Assembly: GCA_947585115.1 (NCBI GenBank)
Contig: CANPWW010000009.1
Location: 1-44,425, forward strand
Direction: 5' to 3'
Length of the DNA: 44,425 nucleotides
From: an uncultured Monoglobus sp.
GTDB lineage: Bacteria > Bacillota > Clostridia > Monoglobales > Monoglobaceae
Both the position numbers and the translations under genes were made by a program. Numbering within the stretch: position 1 is the stretch's first letter; every line of letters begins with the position of its first letter. Positions 1-7,721 of the stretch are shown here, piece after piece. The notes below the pieces were generated by a model. The model was not told the DNA's origin and made no database searches. It saw only the letters and a list, made by a program, of their open reading frames with translations.

Positions 1-120
1 GTGGCTGCGGCTTGCCGCAGACGGAGGTGGGAACGTAGTGATTAGCGATTAGCAAATAGCGATTAGGATCATCCCCCTCAGCCGGCTCCGCCGACAGCTC
101 CCCCTAGGGGGAGCCTGATA
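1..120. repeat. Composite dispersed intergenic repeat, copy 1
   Basis: This non-coding stretch holds three parts. Positions 5-11 and 14-20 form a perfect hairpin (CTGCGGC/GCCGCAG). Positions about 36-66 are a TTAG-rich segment built from GATTAGCGATTAGC-like words. Positions about 73-115 are a C-rich inverted segment containing CCCCCTCAG, GACAGCTCCCCC and AGGGGGAGCC. The same parts recur, partly inverted, at 2985-3065 and 43021-43215, so this is a family of dispersed intergenic elements. I see no gene here. Confidence 0.7.
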
Positions 121-170
121 TCTGCTTCGCGAATAGCGCTTCGAAATTACGAAAAATTTTTAAAAAAGGC

Positions 171-199
171 TTGACATACGCGGATAAATCTGTTATACT
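171..199 (+). promoter_or_regulatory. Sigma-A promoter of rplU-rpmA
   Basis: TTGACA at 171-176 and TATACT at 194-199 are separated by 17 bp, close to the vegetative consensus. Transcription would start near 206, giving a leader of about 80 nucleotides before rplU. Confidence 0.85.
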
Positions 200-210
200 G
201 TTTCGGTAAC

Positions 211-263
211 CGCGCAGAAGGGGCTTTTTTAAGACGCACAGGCGCGCCCCAATGGCGAGTCTT
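211..263 (+). ncRNA. Candidate ribosomal protein L21 leader
   Basis: The leader between the promoter and rplU contains two interleaved complementary pairs: GGGGC (220-224) with GCCCC (246-250), and AAGAC (231-235) with GTCTT (259-263). The order a-b-a'-b' implies a pseudoknot or two alternative helices. Firmicutes are known to carry an L21 leader motif (Rfam L21_leader) before rplU, thought to mediate autoregulation. Position and structure fit, but I could not run a covariance model. Confidence 0.55.
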
Positions 264-287
264 GGGTAATAGGAGGTATACGACTTA

Positions 288-596
288 ATGTACGCAGTTA
301 TTGAAACAGGCGGCAAACAGTACAAGGTTGAGCAGGACGACGTTTTGTTCATCGAGAAGCTGGACGTTGAGGCCGGCGAGACTGTTACTTTTGACAAGGT
401 TCTGGCTGTCGGCGGCGGCGAGCTGAAAATAGGCGCTCCTTATGTTGACGGAGCCACGGTTTCGGCCACGGTCGAGAAGAACGGCAAGTCCAAGAAGATC
501 ATTGTCTACAAGTATAAGCCTAAGAAGCATTATCACAAGAAGCAGGGTCACAGACAGCCCTACACAAAGGTTAAGATTACAGCGATCAACGCGTAA
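288..596 (+). CDS. rplU: 50S ribosomal protein L21
   Basis: This 102-residue protein has the usual length and look of bacterial L21: it starts [14 protein letters not shown] and has a basic C-terminal part with [14 protein letters not shown], the 23S rRNA-binding end. It is a structural protein of the large ribosomal subunit. The start ATG lies 11 nt after AGGAGG (271-276). rpmA follows after 37 bp. In most Firmicutes the gene for the cysteine protease Prp (ysxB) sits between rplU and rpmA, and it is absent here. A leader RNA upstream probably gives feedback control. Confidence 0.97.
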   Translation: MYAVIETGGKQYKVEQDDVLFIEKLDVEAGETVTFDKVLAVGGGELKIGAPYVDGATVSATVEKNGKSKKIIVYKYKPKKHYHKKQGHRQPYTKVKITAINA

Positions 597-633
597 GATT
601 TTACATGATTTTGATAATAAGGAGTGATATTTA

Positions 634-894
634 ATGGCTCATAAGAAAGGTATGGGAAGCACCAAAAACGGCAGAGACTCCGAGTCGAAACGTCTCGGCG
701 TGAAGCTGGGTGACGGTCAGCCCTGTCTCGCGGGAAACATCATCGTAAGACAGAGAGGAACCAAAATTTATCCGGGACTTAACGTCAAAAAGGGCGGCGA
801 CGACACATTGTTCGCGCTTATCGACGGCAAGGTTAAGTTCGAGCGCAAGGGCAGAGATAAGAAGCAGGTTTCTGTATACGAGATCGCTCAATAG
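634..894 (+). CDS. rpmA: 50S ribosomal protein L27, without cleavable N-terminal extension
   Basis: This 86-residue L27 starts [16 protein letters not shown], the mature-type N-terminus that reaches towards the peptidyl-transferase centre. Most Firmicutes L27 proteins carry about nine extra residues (of the LxLQFFA type) that Prp removes. The start is firm: AAGGAG at 619-624 is well spaced, and an in-frame TGA at 625-627 excludes a longer form. The missing extension agrees with the missing prp gene next door. The pair rplU-rpmA is co-transcribed and ends in the terminator at 909-934. Confidence 0.97.
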   Translation: MAHKKGMGSTKNGRDSESKRLGVKLGDGQPCLAGNIIVRQRGTKIYPGLNVKKGGDDTLFALIDGKVKFERKGRDKKQVSVYEIAQ

Positions 895-908
895 TTTTGG
901 ATTTTTTG

Positions 909-934
909 GGGGCGGACGTTGTCCGTCCCTTTTT
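909..934 (+). terminator. Rho-independent terminator after rpmA
   Basis: A 9-bp stem (909-917 with 921-929, one G:U pair) with a GTT loop is followed by a run of T from 930. It closes the ribosomal protein operon before obgE. Confidence 0.8.
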
Positions 935-963
935 CGTAATTTGTGATTTGAAAGGAGCGGCTT

Positions 964-2241
964 ATGTTTTCTGACAGAGCGAGAGTTTTTATAAAGGGCG
1001 GCGACGGCGGCGACGGCGCGGTGACCTTCCACCGCGAAAAATACGTGGCGGCGGGCGGTCCAGACGGCGGCGACGGCGGAAGAGGCGGCAGTGTCATATT
1101 TGTCGCCGACAAAAACGTGAACACCCTGATCGACTTCCGCTACAGGCGCAAGTTCAAAGCGGAAAACGGCGGTCCCGGACGGGACGCCAACCGATACGGC
1201 AAAAACGGCGAGGATCTCCGCGTTCCCGTTCCTGTCGGCACGATCGTGCGCGACGAGGAGAGCGGTCTGGTTATCTGCGACCTCAAAGAGGAAGGCGAGG
1301 AGTTCGTTGTCGCGAAGGGCGGCATTGGCGGCTGGGGCAACAAGAGATTCGCCACCGCCACCAGGCAGGTGCCGAGATTCGCCAAGCCGGGAAATCCCGG
1401 AGACGAGAGATACGTGACCCTTGAGCTTAAGCTGATCGCCGATGTGGGCCTGCTGGGCTTCCCCAATGTGGGCAAATCGACGTTTTTGTCTATCGTCAGC
1501 GACGCGCGGCCAAAGATCGCGAACTACCATTTCACCACGCTAGAACCGAATCTGGGCGTTGTCAACATGGGCGACGGCTCTTTTGTAGTGGCCGACATAC
1601 CCGGCATAATCGAGGGCGCCCACGAGGGTGTTGGTCTCGGCCACGAGTTCCTTCGGCATGTGGAGCGGACAAAGCTGCTGCTGCATGTGGTGGACGTGTC
1701 GGGCATTGAGGGGCGCGACCCGATCGAGGACTTCGACACGATAAACCGCGAGCTGGCTCTCCACAGCGAAAAGCTGGCTAAAAAGCGCCAGATCGTGCTT
1801 GCCAACAAGTGCGATATTCCGGGATTTGACGAGAATTTTGAGATATTTAAACAGGAGATGGAGAGCCGCGGCCTCAAGGTGTTCAAAATTTCCGCGGCAA
1901 CCAAGCGGGGTATAGACGAGGTGCTGAAATACACCTACGAGGAATTGTCAAAGATCCCGCCCGAGGAATTCGAGGAAGAGTACGAGATGTTTGATATCGA
2001 GGCGGAGCGCAAAGCCGACGAGACCATAACCGTCACCCGCGACGAGGACGGAGTTTATCATGTCGAGGGCCGCAAGGCTTTCCTGATCGTGGGCTCCACC
2101 AACCTTGACGACTACGAGTCGCTTCAATATTTCCAGCGCGCACTGATAAAGAGCGGCATAATCGACAAGCTCAAAGAGGCCGGCATTAAGAACGGCGACC
2201 CGGTAGAAATATACGACTGCGAATTCGGCTACGTTGAATAA
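964..2241 (+). CDS. obgE: Obg-family GTPase
   Basis: This 425-residue protein is a ribosome-associated GTPase acting in 50S assembly and stress signalling; in Bacillus it is also linked to sporulation and the general stress response. Residues 1-158 form the glycine-rich Obg fold (KGGDGGDGA, GGPDGGDGGRGG). The G domain follows: G1 GFPNVGKS (residues 165-172), G3 DIPG, G4 NKCD and G5 SAA. A C-terminal OCT domain is present, as in Gram-positive members. The start ATG follows AAAGGAG with normal spacing. The rplU-rpmA-obg order is widely conserved. A terminator lies between rpmA and obgE, so some transcription may need a separate promoter, which I did not locate. Confidence 0.97.
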   Translation: MFSDRARVFIKGGDGGDGAVTFHREKYVAAGGPDGGDGGRGGSVIFVADKNVNTLIDFRYRRKFKAENGGPGRDANRYGKNGEDLRVPVPVGTIVRDEESGLVICDLKEEGEEFVVAKGGIGGWGNKRFATATRQVPRFAKPGNPGDERYVTLELKLIADVGLLGFPNVGKSTFLSIVSDARPKIANYHFTTLEPNLGVVNMGDGSFVVADIPGIIEGAHEGVGLGHEFLRHVERTKLLLHVVDVSGIEGRDPIEDFDTINRELALHSEKLAKKRQIVLANKCDIPGFDENFEIFKQEMESRGLKVFKISAATKRGIDEVLKYTYEELSKIPPEEFEEEYEMFDIEAERKADETITVTRDEDGVYHVEGRKAFLIVGSTNLDDYESLQYFQRALIKSGIIDKLKEAGIKNGDPVEIYDCEFGYVE

Positions 2242-2276
2242 CATCGGCAGTGAAAAAAGTAAACGGCGAATGCGGC

Positions 2277-2305
2277 TTGACTTAATAAAAAATGTATATT
2301 ATAAT
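2277..2305 (+). promoter_or_regulatory. Promoter of the mntA-hepT module
   Basis: TTGACT (2277-2282) and TATAAT (2300-2305) with a 17-bp spacer stand between obgE and mntA, so the toxin-antitoxin pair has its own strong vegetative promoter. Confidence 0.85.
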
Positions 2306-2349
2306 GCGGATATGGCAAGTTATTATATGCGGAAAAGGAGGAGTACGGT

Positions 2350-2637
2350 ATGCTGACACTGAATCAAATTGCGGAGGCCGCGAGAACAGCAGCGGAGGAA
2401 TATCCTGTAACGCGCATTGATCTTTTCGGCTCTTACGCAAACGGCACAAATACAAAAGACAGCGATGTTGATTTGTTGGTTGAGTTTGAATCTCAGTACG
2501 TGTCGCTTCTGGTATTATCCGGCCTGAAAATAAGGCTGGAGGAGCTTTTGAACACGCCTGTGGATATAGTGCATTATCCGGCTCCCGAGGGATCAGTTCT
2601 TGAAATTGAAAAGGTGGTACCGATTTATGCTGCATAG
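2350..2637 (+). CDS. mntA: MntA-type antitoxin, minimal nucleotidyltransferase
   Basis: This 95-residue protein has the minimal nucleotidyltransferase signature GSX10DXD: G27-S28, then D39 and D41 in GSYANGTNTKDSDVDLL. In characterised type VII toxin-antitoxin pairs, MntA silences the HEPN ribonuclease HepT by AMPylating a tyrosine next to its active site. Here the antitoxin gene comes first and overlaps the toxin gene by 11 bp, the arrangement expected for tight coupling. AAAGGAGGAG precedes the start. The module is AT-richer than obgE and murJ around it, which suggests acquisition. Confidence 0.88.
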   Translation: MLTLNQIAEAARTAAEEYPVTRIDLFGSYANGTNTKDSDVDLLVEFESQYVSLLVLSGLKIRLEELLNTPVDIVHYPAPEGSVLEIEKVVPIYAA

Positions 2638-2965
2638 GGATATAATAATACTAAAAAAGATATTGGATGAAATATCAATATCGATTAAATTTATGGATAA
2701 TGTCACACGCGAGGATTTTATATCGGATGAATTGCTGAAACGCGCTGTGGGCATGACGGTTATTAATATTGGAGAACTTGTAAAAAATCTGTCTGTTGAT
2801 ATGCGCGAGAAATATGGAGATATTCCTTGGAAACAAATTTCCGGATTTCGTGATATAACCGCTCATAAATACGGAACATTAAACATGAATGACGTATATA
2901 TAACCGTAATCAATGATTTTCCGGAATTAAAAACTCAAATTGAGAGCATACTGAGCAATAATTAA
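2627..2965 (+). CDS. hepT: HepT-type HEPN ribonuclease toxin (DUF86)
   Basis: This 112-residue HEPN protein carries RDITAHKY, an exact RX4HXY motif with R75, H80 and Y82. Arg and His are the ribonuclease residues and Tyr is the residue AMPylated by MntA in studied pairs. I chose the ATG at 2627 because AAGGTGG (2611-2617) is correctly spaced; a TTG nine codons upstream lacks a ribosome site. The gene overlaps mntA by 11 bp. The intact motif suggests that the toxin is functional. Its RNA target cannot be told from sequence. Confidence 0.87.
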   Translation: MLHRDIIILKKILDEISISIKFMDNVTREDFISDELLKRAVGMTVINIGELVKNLSVDMREKYGDIPWKQISGFRDITAHKYGTLNMNDVYITVINDFPELKTQIESILSNN

Positions 2966-2984
2966 ATAGATTTTTTAAAACATG

Positions 2985-3065
2985 CGCGGAGATACAGCGG
3001 CGTTTTTGCCGAAAGTATTTCCGCGTAGTTCTATTTGCTATTCGCTAATTACTAATTACTATGTT
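2985..3065. repeat. Dispersed intergenic repeat, copy 2, with long imperfect hairpin
   Basis: Positions 2985-3025 form a long imperfect palindrome: CGCGGA, ATAC and GGC face GCC, GTAT and TCCGCG around a T-rich loop. No T run follows, so it is not a typical terminator. Next to it, 3031-3065 (CTATTTGCTATTCGCTAATT and on to ACTATGTTG) matches the TTAG-rich segment found at 36-66 (inverted) and at 43175-43213. Confidence 0.65.
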
Positions 3066-3092
3066 GACTTTATTTTTGTTTTGGTATATAAT
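3064..3092 (+). promoter_or_regulatory. Promoter of the murJ operon
   Basis: TTGACT (3064-3069) and TATAAT (3087-3092) are 17 bp apart. The -35 box begins inside the end of the dispersed repeat, so the repeat appears to supply part of the promoter. Confidence 0.85.
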
Positions 3093-3134
3093 GTCTTTAA
3101 ATGATTTCATGAATTTATAAACGGGAGAATTGAT

Positions 3135-4697
3135 ATGGCGGAGAACAAAGGCGGAAAGGCGGTGCGGTCGATCGGCATTATGGCCGTTTTGATCATGCTC
3201 GCAAAGTTTATGGGTCTGCTGCGCGAAATGCTTATCGCCGGAATTTACGGCCAGGGCTACGCCAGCGACGTCATCAACAGCGCCACGCAGATACCGCTGC
3301 TGTTTTTTGACATGGTGCTGGGCGTGGCGATCTTGTCCACGTTTGTGCCGATATACAATAAAAATTTGGAGCAAAAGGGACAGGGCGCGGCTGACGCGTT
3401 CGCCAACAACTTCATCACGGTCGTCGGCTCGGTCTCGGTGCTGGCTGCTATCCTGGGCGCCGTGTTCTCGGAGCCGATCGTGCGCCTGATGGTGCCCGGC
3501 TACGCCGACGTGCCCGGAAAGGTCGAGGAAACCGCCCGGCTGCTTAGAATTTTATTCCCGTCGATCGCGTTCACCGCGATCGCCTATGTGGTTGTGGGCA
3601 TACTCCAGTCCCACGGACAGTTCACTGTCCCGTCGCTGATAAGCGTCGTGTCAAACGGCGTGATGATAGCCTATCTGATCATATTCGGCGACAAAATGGG
3701 TCTCTCCGGCGTGGCCGTCTCGATGCTTATCGCCTGGGCGCTGCAGCTGTTTTTCCAGCTTCCGTGGCTGATAAAGACCGGATACAGATACAGGCCCCGC
3801 ATGAATTTCAGCGACGGCACCATGAAGGAGGTGGCGCTGCTGGCGCTGCCCGTGCTGATAAGCTCGTGGGTGCAGCCGCTCTGCAACGTGATAAACATGT
3901 CGTTCGGCTCGGGTCTGGGCGACGGCGCCGTGTCGGCGCTTAACTGGGCGAACAAGATATATATAATAATGGTGGGCGTTTTCGCCTACGCCATAACGAA
4001 CTTTATTTTCCCGCGGCTGTCTCGGCTCAGCGCCGGAGGCAGCGACGAGAAATTCGCCGAGACCACGCGGATTTCGGTCGGCTGGATAATATTTATAATA
4101 ACGATAATATCGGCGCTGTTCCTGGCGCTCAGCGACCCGATCATCAGGGTCGTGTTCGAGCGCGGCGCGTTTACCGCCGATAACACAAAGATCACGGCGT
4201 CGGCGCTGTTTTTCTACTCGTTCGGCATGGTGGGATACTCGATCTGCGAGGTACTCAACAAGAGCTTTTACGCCATACGCGACGGAAAGACGCCGATGTT
4301 CACCTCGATTTTCGGGGTCGCGGTAAACGTGGGCTGCGCGGCGCTGTTTGTGCTCGGACTGGGTCTCGGCATAAACGGACTGGCACTGGCGAGCGCGATC
4401 AGCTCCACCGCCATCGCGCTGGCGCTGCTTATTATGATAAACCGCAGACGCGCGGGAGTGGTGACCCGCGGGTTTGTTTTGAACACGGTAAAGACGCTGA
4501 TCTGCGGCGCCGCCGCGTTTGCCGCGGCAAAGCTTATATATATCCCCGCGGACATGCTGCCCGGCTCGGGCGTTGTGATGACGCTCGTTAAGCTCTGCAC
4601 AGCGGCGGTTCCCGCGTGCGTCGTGTACGCGGCTTTGGCGTGGATATTTAGGGTGAGCGAGTTTAAGACCGCTGTAGGTTTTATAAGAAAGGACTGA
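3135..4697 (+). CDS. murJ: Lipid II flippase MurJ/MviN-type
   Basis: This 520-residue polytopic membrane protein of the MOP superfamily has the length and the roughly 14 hydrophobic segments of MurJ. Its N-terminus (GIMAVLIMLAKFMGLLREML) is the typical MurJ start, with the conserved Arg in the first helix region. MurJ moves lipid II across the cytoplasmic membrane for peptidoglycan synthesis. The start ATG follows GGGAG at a normal distance. The gene opens a run with a polymerase and a glycosyltransferase, so a role in flipping another lipid-linked glycan is a less likely alternative. The next gene begins 4 bp after the stop codon. Confidence 0.88.
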   Translation: MAENKGGKAVRSIGIMAVLIMLAKFMGLLREMLIAGIYGQGYASDVINSATQIPLLFFDMVLGVAILSTFVPIYNKNLEQKGQGAADAFANNFITVVGSVSVLAAILGAVFSEPIVRLMVPGYADVPGKVEETARLLRILFPSIAFTAIAYVVVGILQSHGQFTVPSLISVVSNGVMIAYLIIFGDKMGLSGVAVSMLIAWALQLFFQLPWLIKTGYRYRPRMNFSDGTMKEVALLALPVLISSWVQPLCNVINMSFGSGLGDGAVSALNWANKIYIIMVGVFAYAITNFIFPRLSRLSAGGSDEKFAETTRISVGWIIFIITIISALFLALSDPIIRVVFERGAFTADNTKITASALFFYSFGMVGYSICEVLNKSFYAIRDGKTPMFTSIFGVAVNVGCAALFVLGLGLGINGLALASAISSTAIALALLIMINRRRAGVVTRGFVLNTVKTLICGAAAFAAAKLIYIPADMLPGSGVVMTLVKLCTAAVPACVVYAALAWIFRVSEFKTAVGFIRKD

Positions 4698-4701
4698 ATT
4701 T

Positions 4702-6594
4702 ATGGGCGAATTGGGATATTTTGAGACCCTTTGGATGTACATATGGGGTCTGATAAAACAGAGTTTTGTTTATAAGCTGCTGACAAAGATATACAGCGGT
4801 ATTTCCGGCGCGTGGCAGCGCGGGCTTATAACCAATTTTTTCAGGCATGAGCATTTTTCCGCCGAGACGCTTAAAAACAGTCTGGCGGGAAGAGTTTTGG
4901 GCTGTCCGTTCACGTTCCTCTCATGGCTGCAGAGAACGATAGGCGGCGCGCTTTCGGAGAAAATCGCCACAAGCCGCGTTGTTCGGGCGGCGAATATATA
5001 TCTGCACAATCTGCTTGCCCTCAACACCCGCTTTATCGGTATGCTCACGCTGTTCACGGCGCTCGGAGCCTCCGCCGCGGGGATCGCGTCGGGCTCCGGA
5101 ATAAGCGCGGTTCTGTGCGCGGCGGCCGTTGTCGGCGCTCTGTTTATGCTGATCGACGTCAATCTGACGGCATATTTAAGCGGTTCGTGGCTGGTCAAGG
5201 CCTTTTCGCACCTGACCGGTATCGATATGGATTTCAATAAGGTGTTCGCCCAAAGATACACAAAGCCCGCGTCGCGGCTCTGGCTCGCGGGGATTCTGGG
5301 CGCGGCCGCGGGTCTTTCGGCGTATGTGAGCCCGCTGCTGCCTTTGCTTGTTCTGGGCGGACTGTTCGGGCTGTTCGTCGTGCTCCGCGCGCCTTTGGCC
5401 GGAGTTTATTTCACGATATTTTTGGCTCCTCTGGCGCCCACCATGGTTATGGTCGGCCTGTCGCTTCTGAGCTTGTTCTCACTGCTCATAAAGGGCGTGT
5501 GCGACAGAAAATTCAGATGGAAGTTCGACGGCATGGGCTTTTTGATCCTCGGAATGCTTATCATGTATCTTATCGCGAGCGTGTTCTCCTTCGCGATGCT
5601 TAACAGTCTGAGCATATTCTTGGTGTATATGGCGTTTATGCTGTTCTACTTCGTTGTTATCAACACGGTAAGGACACGCAAGCAGCTGTTCGACGCGCTG
5701 GCGCTGTTTGTGCTGTCGGGCGCGCTGGTCTGCCTCTACGGCGTGGCGCAGTACGTGTTCGGCTGGGACACAGCCTCGGCGTGGATGGATGAGGAGATGT
5801 TCACCGATATCAAGATGCGCGTATATTCAACGCTTGAGAATCCCAATGTTCTGGGCGAGTACATACTGCTGGTCGTTCCGGTCTGCGTCGGCCTTTTGTG
5901 GGAGCGCTCCAAAAAGCTCTCCAAGGCGATGTACCTGGCCTTGGCGGGTTTGATGTTCCTTACGCTTATACTCACGTTCTCCCGCGGCTGCTGGATAGGA
6001 TTCATAATCGTCGCGGGCATATATGTGACGTTCGTCTGCGGCAAGCTGTGGGGACTGGCGCTGATAGCGCTTCCCTTTGTGCCTATGGTTATTCCCGAAA
6101 GCATAATCAACAGATTTGTCAGCGTGGGCGACATGACAGACTCGTCCACCTCCTACAGAGTTTATATCTGGTTCGGCACCTTTGGAATGCTCAAGGACTT
6201 CTGGGCGTCGGGCATAGGCCCCGGAACAAAGGCGTTCCAGTCGGTTTACCCGTTCTATTCATACAGCGGAATAGTCGCGCCCCACTCCCACAACATGTTC
6301 CTTCAGATATTTGTGGAGTCGGGCATAGTTGGGATTTCGATCTTCCTGGTCCTGCTGTTTATGTTTTTCAAGAAAATGATCGGCGGATATCAGGCTACCT
6401 CAAAAAAGGGCAGCAAGCTGGGCGCCATGATAGTGGCGATCGCCGCGGGCGTCGCGGGCTTCTGCGTGCAGGGTATGTTTGACAACTGCTTCTATAATTA
6501 CAGAGTTTTCCTCATCTTCTGGTACGTGCTGGCGCTGGGAATGGCGGCGGTCAACCTTGCCAAAGCTGAGCAAAAGGCGGTGAAGAAAGCTTGA
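4702..6594 (+). CDS. O-antigen ligase/polymerase-like membrane protein
   Basis: This 630-residue membrane protein has many hydrophobic segments and a C-terminal Wzy_C/O-antigen-ligase domain at about residues 330-560. Recognisable marks are STLENPNVLGEY, TFSRGCWIG, GIGPGTKAF and HSHNMFLQIFVESG; the His of the last motif lies in the large outer loop that is catalytic in this family. Such proteins join or polymerise lipid-linked glycans. About 230 extra N-terminal residues precede the core, longer than in many relatives. AAAGGA at 4688-4693 overlaps the end of murJ. A cell-wall or capsule glycan role is inferred from its neighbours, a flippase and a GT4 enzyme. Confidence 0.82.
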   Translation: MGELGYFETLWMYIWGLIKQSFVYKLLTKIYSGISGAWQRGLITNFFRHEHFSAETLKNSLAGRVLGCPFTFLSWLQRTIGGALSEKIATSRVVRAANIYLHNLLALNTRFIGMLTLFTALGASAAGIASGSGISAVLCAAAVVGALFMLIDVNLTAYLSGSWLVKAFSHLTGIDMDFNKVFAQRYTKPASRLWLAGILGAAAGLSAYVSPLLPLLVLGGLFGLFVVLRAPLAGVYFTIFLAPLAPTMVMVGLSLLSLFSLLIKGVCDRKFRWKFDGMGFLILGMLIMYLIASVFSFAMLNSLSIFLVYMAFMLFYFVVINTVRTRKQLFDALALFVLSGALVCLYGVAQYVFGWDTASAWMDEEMFTDIKMRVYSTLENPNVLGEYILLVVPVCVGLLWERSKKLSKAMYLALAGLMFLTLILTFSRGCWIGFIIVAGIYVTFVCGKLWGLALIALPFVPMVIPESIINRFVSVGDMTDSSTSYRVYIWFGTFGMLKDFWASGIGPGTKAFQSVYPFYSYSGIVAPHSHNMFLQIFVESGIVGISIFLVLLFMFFKKMIGGYQATSKKGSKLGAMIVAIAAGVAGFCVQGMFDNCFYNYRVFLIFWYVLALGMAAVNLAKAEQKAVKKA

Positions 6595-7703
6595 TAAAGG
6601 TTTTGGAGGTGTCGTCCGACTCGAATATCGGCGGCGCCGGAAAGTGCATCGTCACTTTTTTGAAGCATTACGACCGCGGCAGGTTCGACGTCGGCGCCGT
6701 GGTGCCGACCGGCTCAAAGCTGCTGCCCGAGATCGAGGCGCTCGGGGTCAAGACATACGAGCTTGACCGTCTGGCGGAAAAATCGCTCGACGCGGGCGCG
6801 GTGAAGCTGCTCAAAAAGCTGTTTAAGCGGCTCAGGCCCGACATAGTCCACACCCACGGCTGCATGTCGGCCAGGATAGCGGCAAAGCTGTGCGGCATAA
6901 AGGTCGTGTACACGCGGCACAGCGTGTTCGAGCCCTCGCCAAGGCTGTCGCGGGGCATTGGAAAGCTGATAAACGGCGCGGTAAACAGCCGGGCGGCAGA
7001 TCGGATAATCGCGGTAGCCGAGGCGGCGAAGGACAACCTGACCGCCACCGGAGTGCCCGAAAAAAAGATAGACGTTATTTTAAACGGCGTGGAGCCCCTT
7101 CGGGAATATTCGCCCGACGAGCGCGAAAAGGCGAGAGCGATTTTCGGCATTGCGCCCGACGAGAAGGCGGCGGCGATCATCGCCCGTCTGACCGAGGTCA
7201 AGGGGCACAAATATTTTGTTGAGACCGCGAAGCTGCTCAAGGAGCGGGGCGTCAAGGCGAAGTTTCTGATCGCGGGCACGGGCGACGCGGAGAGCGACAT
7301 CAAGCGCCGAATCGAGGCCGAGGGTCTCAAAGATTACGTGAAAACGCTCGGGTTCCTGACAGATGTGGAGCCGCTGATGAACGCGATGGACATTCAGGTC
7401 AACTGCTCGTTCGGCACCGAGGCCACAAGCCTATCGCTGCTTCAGGGCATGAGCCTTAAAAAGCCCGCCGTAGTCACCGATTTCGGCGGAAATCCCGGAG
7501 TCATCAAAGACGGCGTAAACGGATTTCTGGTTCCGATAAAGGAGCCGAAGGCCATGGCGGACAGGATCGAGCGCCTGATGACCGATGAAAAATTATACGA
7601 AAAAATGAGCCGCGCGAGCGGAGAGATATATAAGTCGGCCTTCACCGCGGAGGTCAACACGAGAAAAATCGAAAACGTGTACCAATCGCTGATTGGAAAA
7701 TAA
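6591..7703 (+). CDS. GT4-family glycosyltransferase
   Basis: This 370-residue protein has two Rossmann halves: an N-terminal glycosyltransferase-4 domain (SDSNIGGAGK loop, DIVHTHG) and a C-terminal GT1 domain (IARLTEVKGH, GTEATSLSLLQG, NGFLVP). It probably transfers a sugar from a nucleotide donor to a lipid-linked glycan on the cytoplasmic face. The TTG start overlaps the preceding stop by 4 bp (TTGA), implying translational coupling. In the usual EX7E motif the second Glu is Gln here (E-ATSLSLL-Q). Donor and acceptor cannot be predicted. Confidence 0.85.
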   Translation: MIKVLEVSSDSNIGGAGKCIVTFLKHYDRGRFDVGAVVPTGSKLLPEIEALGVKTYELDRLAEKSLDAGAVKLLKKLFKRLRPDIVHTHGCMSARIAAKLCGIKVVYTRHSVFEPSPRLSRGIGKLINGAVNSRAADRIIAVAEAAKDNLTATGVPEKKIDVILNGVEPLREYSPDEREKARAIFGIAPDEKAAAIIARLTEVKGHKYFVETAKLLKERGVKAKFLIAGTGDAESDIKRRIEAEGLKDYVKTLGFLTDVEPLMNAMDIQVNCSFGTEATSLSLLQGMSLKKPAVVTDFGGNPGVIKDGVNGFLVPIKEPKAMADRIERLMTDEKLYEKMSRASGEIYKSAFTAEVNTRKIENVYQSLIGK

Positions 7704-7721
7704 CAGAAATGGAGTAATATT

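Noticed and set aside
631-1530. 299-codon minus-strand frame across rpmA and obgE
   Set aside because: Antisense shadow of two well-identified genes with no own signals.
3651-4742. 363-codon minus-strand frame inside murJ
   Set aside because: Composition (His, Arg, Gln rich) is that of an antisense shadow of a membrane protein gene.
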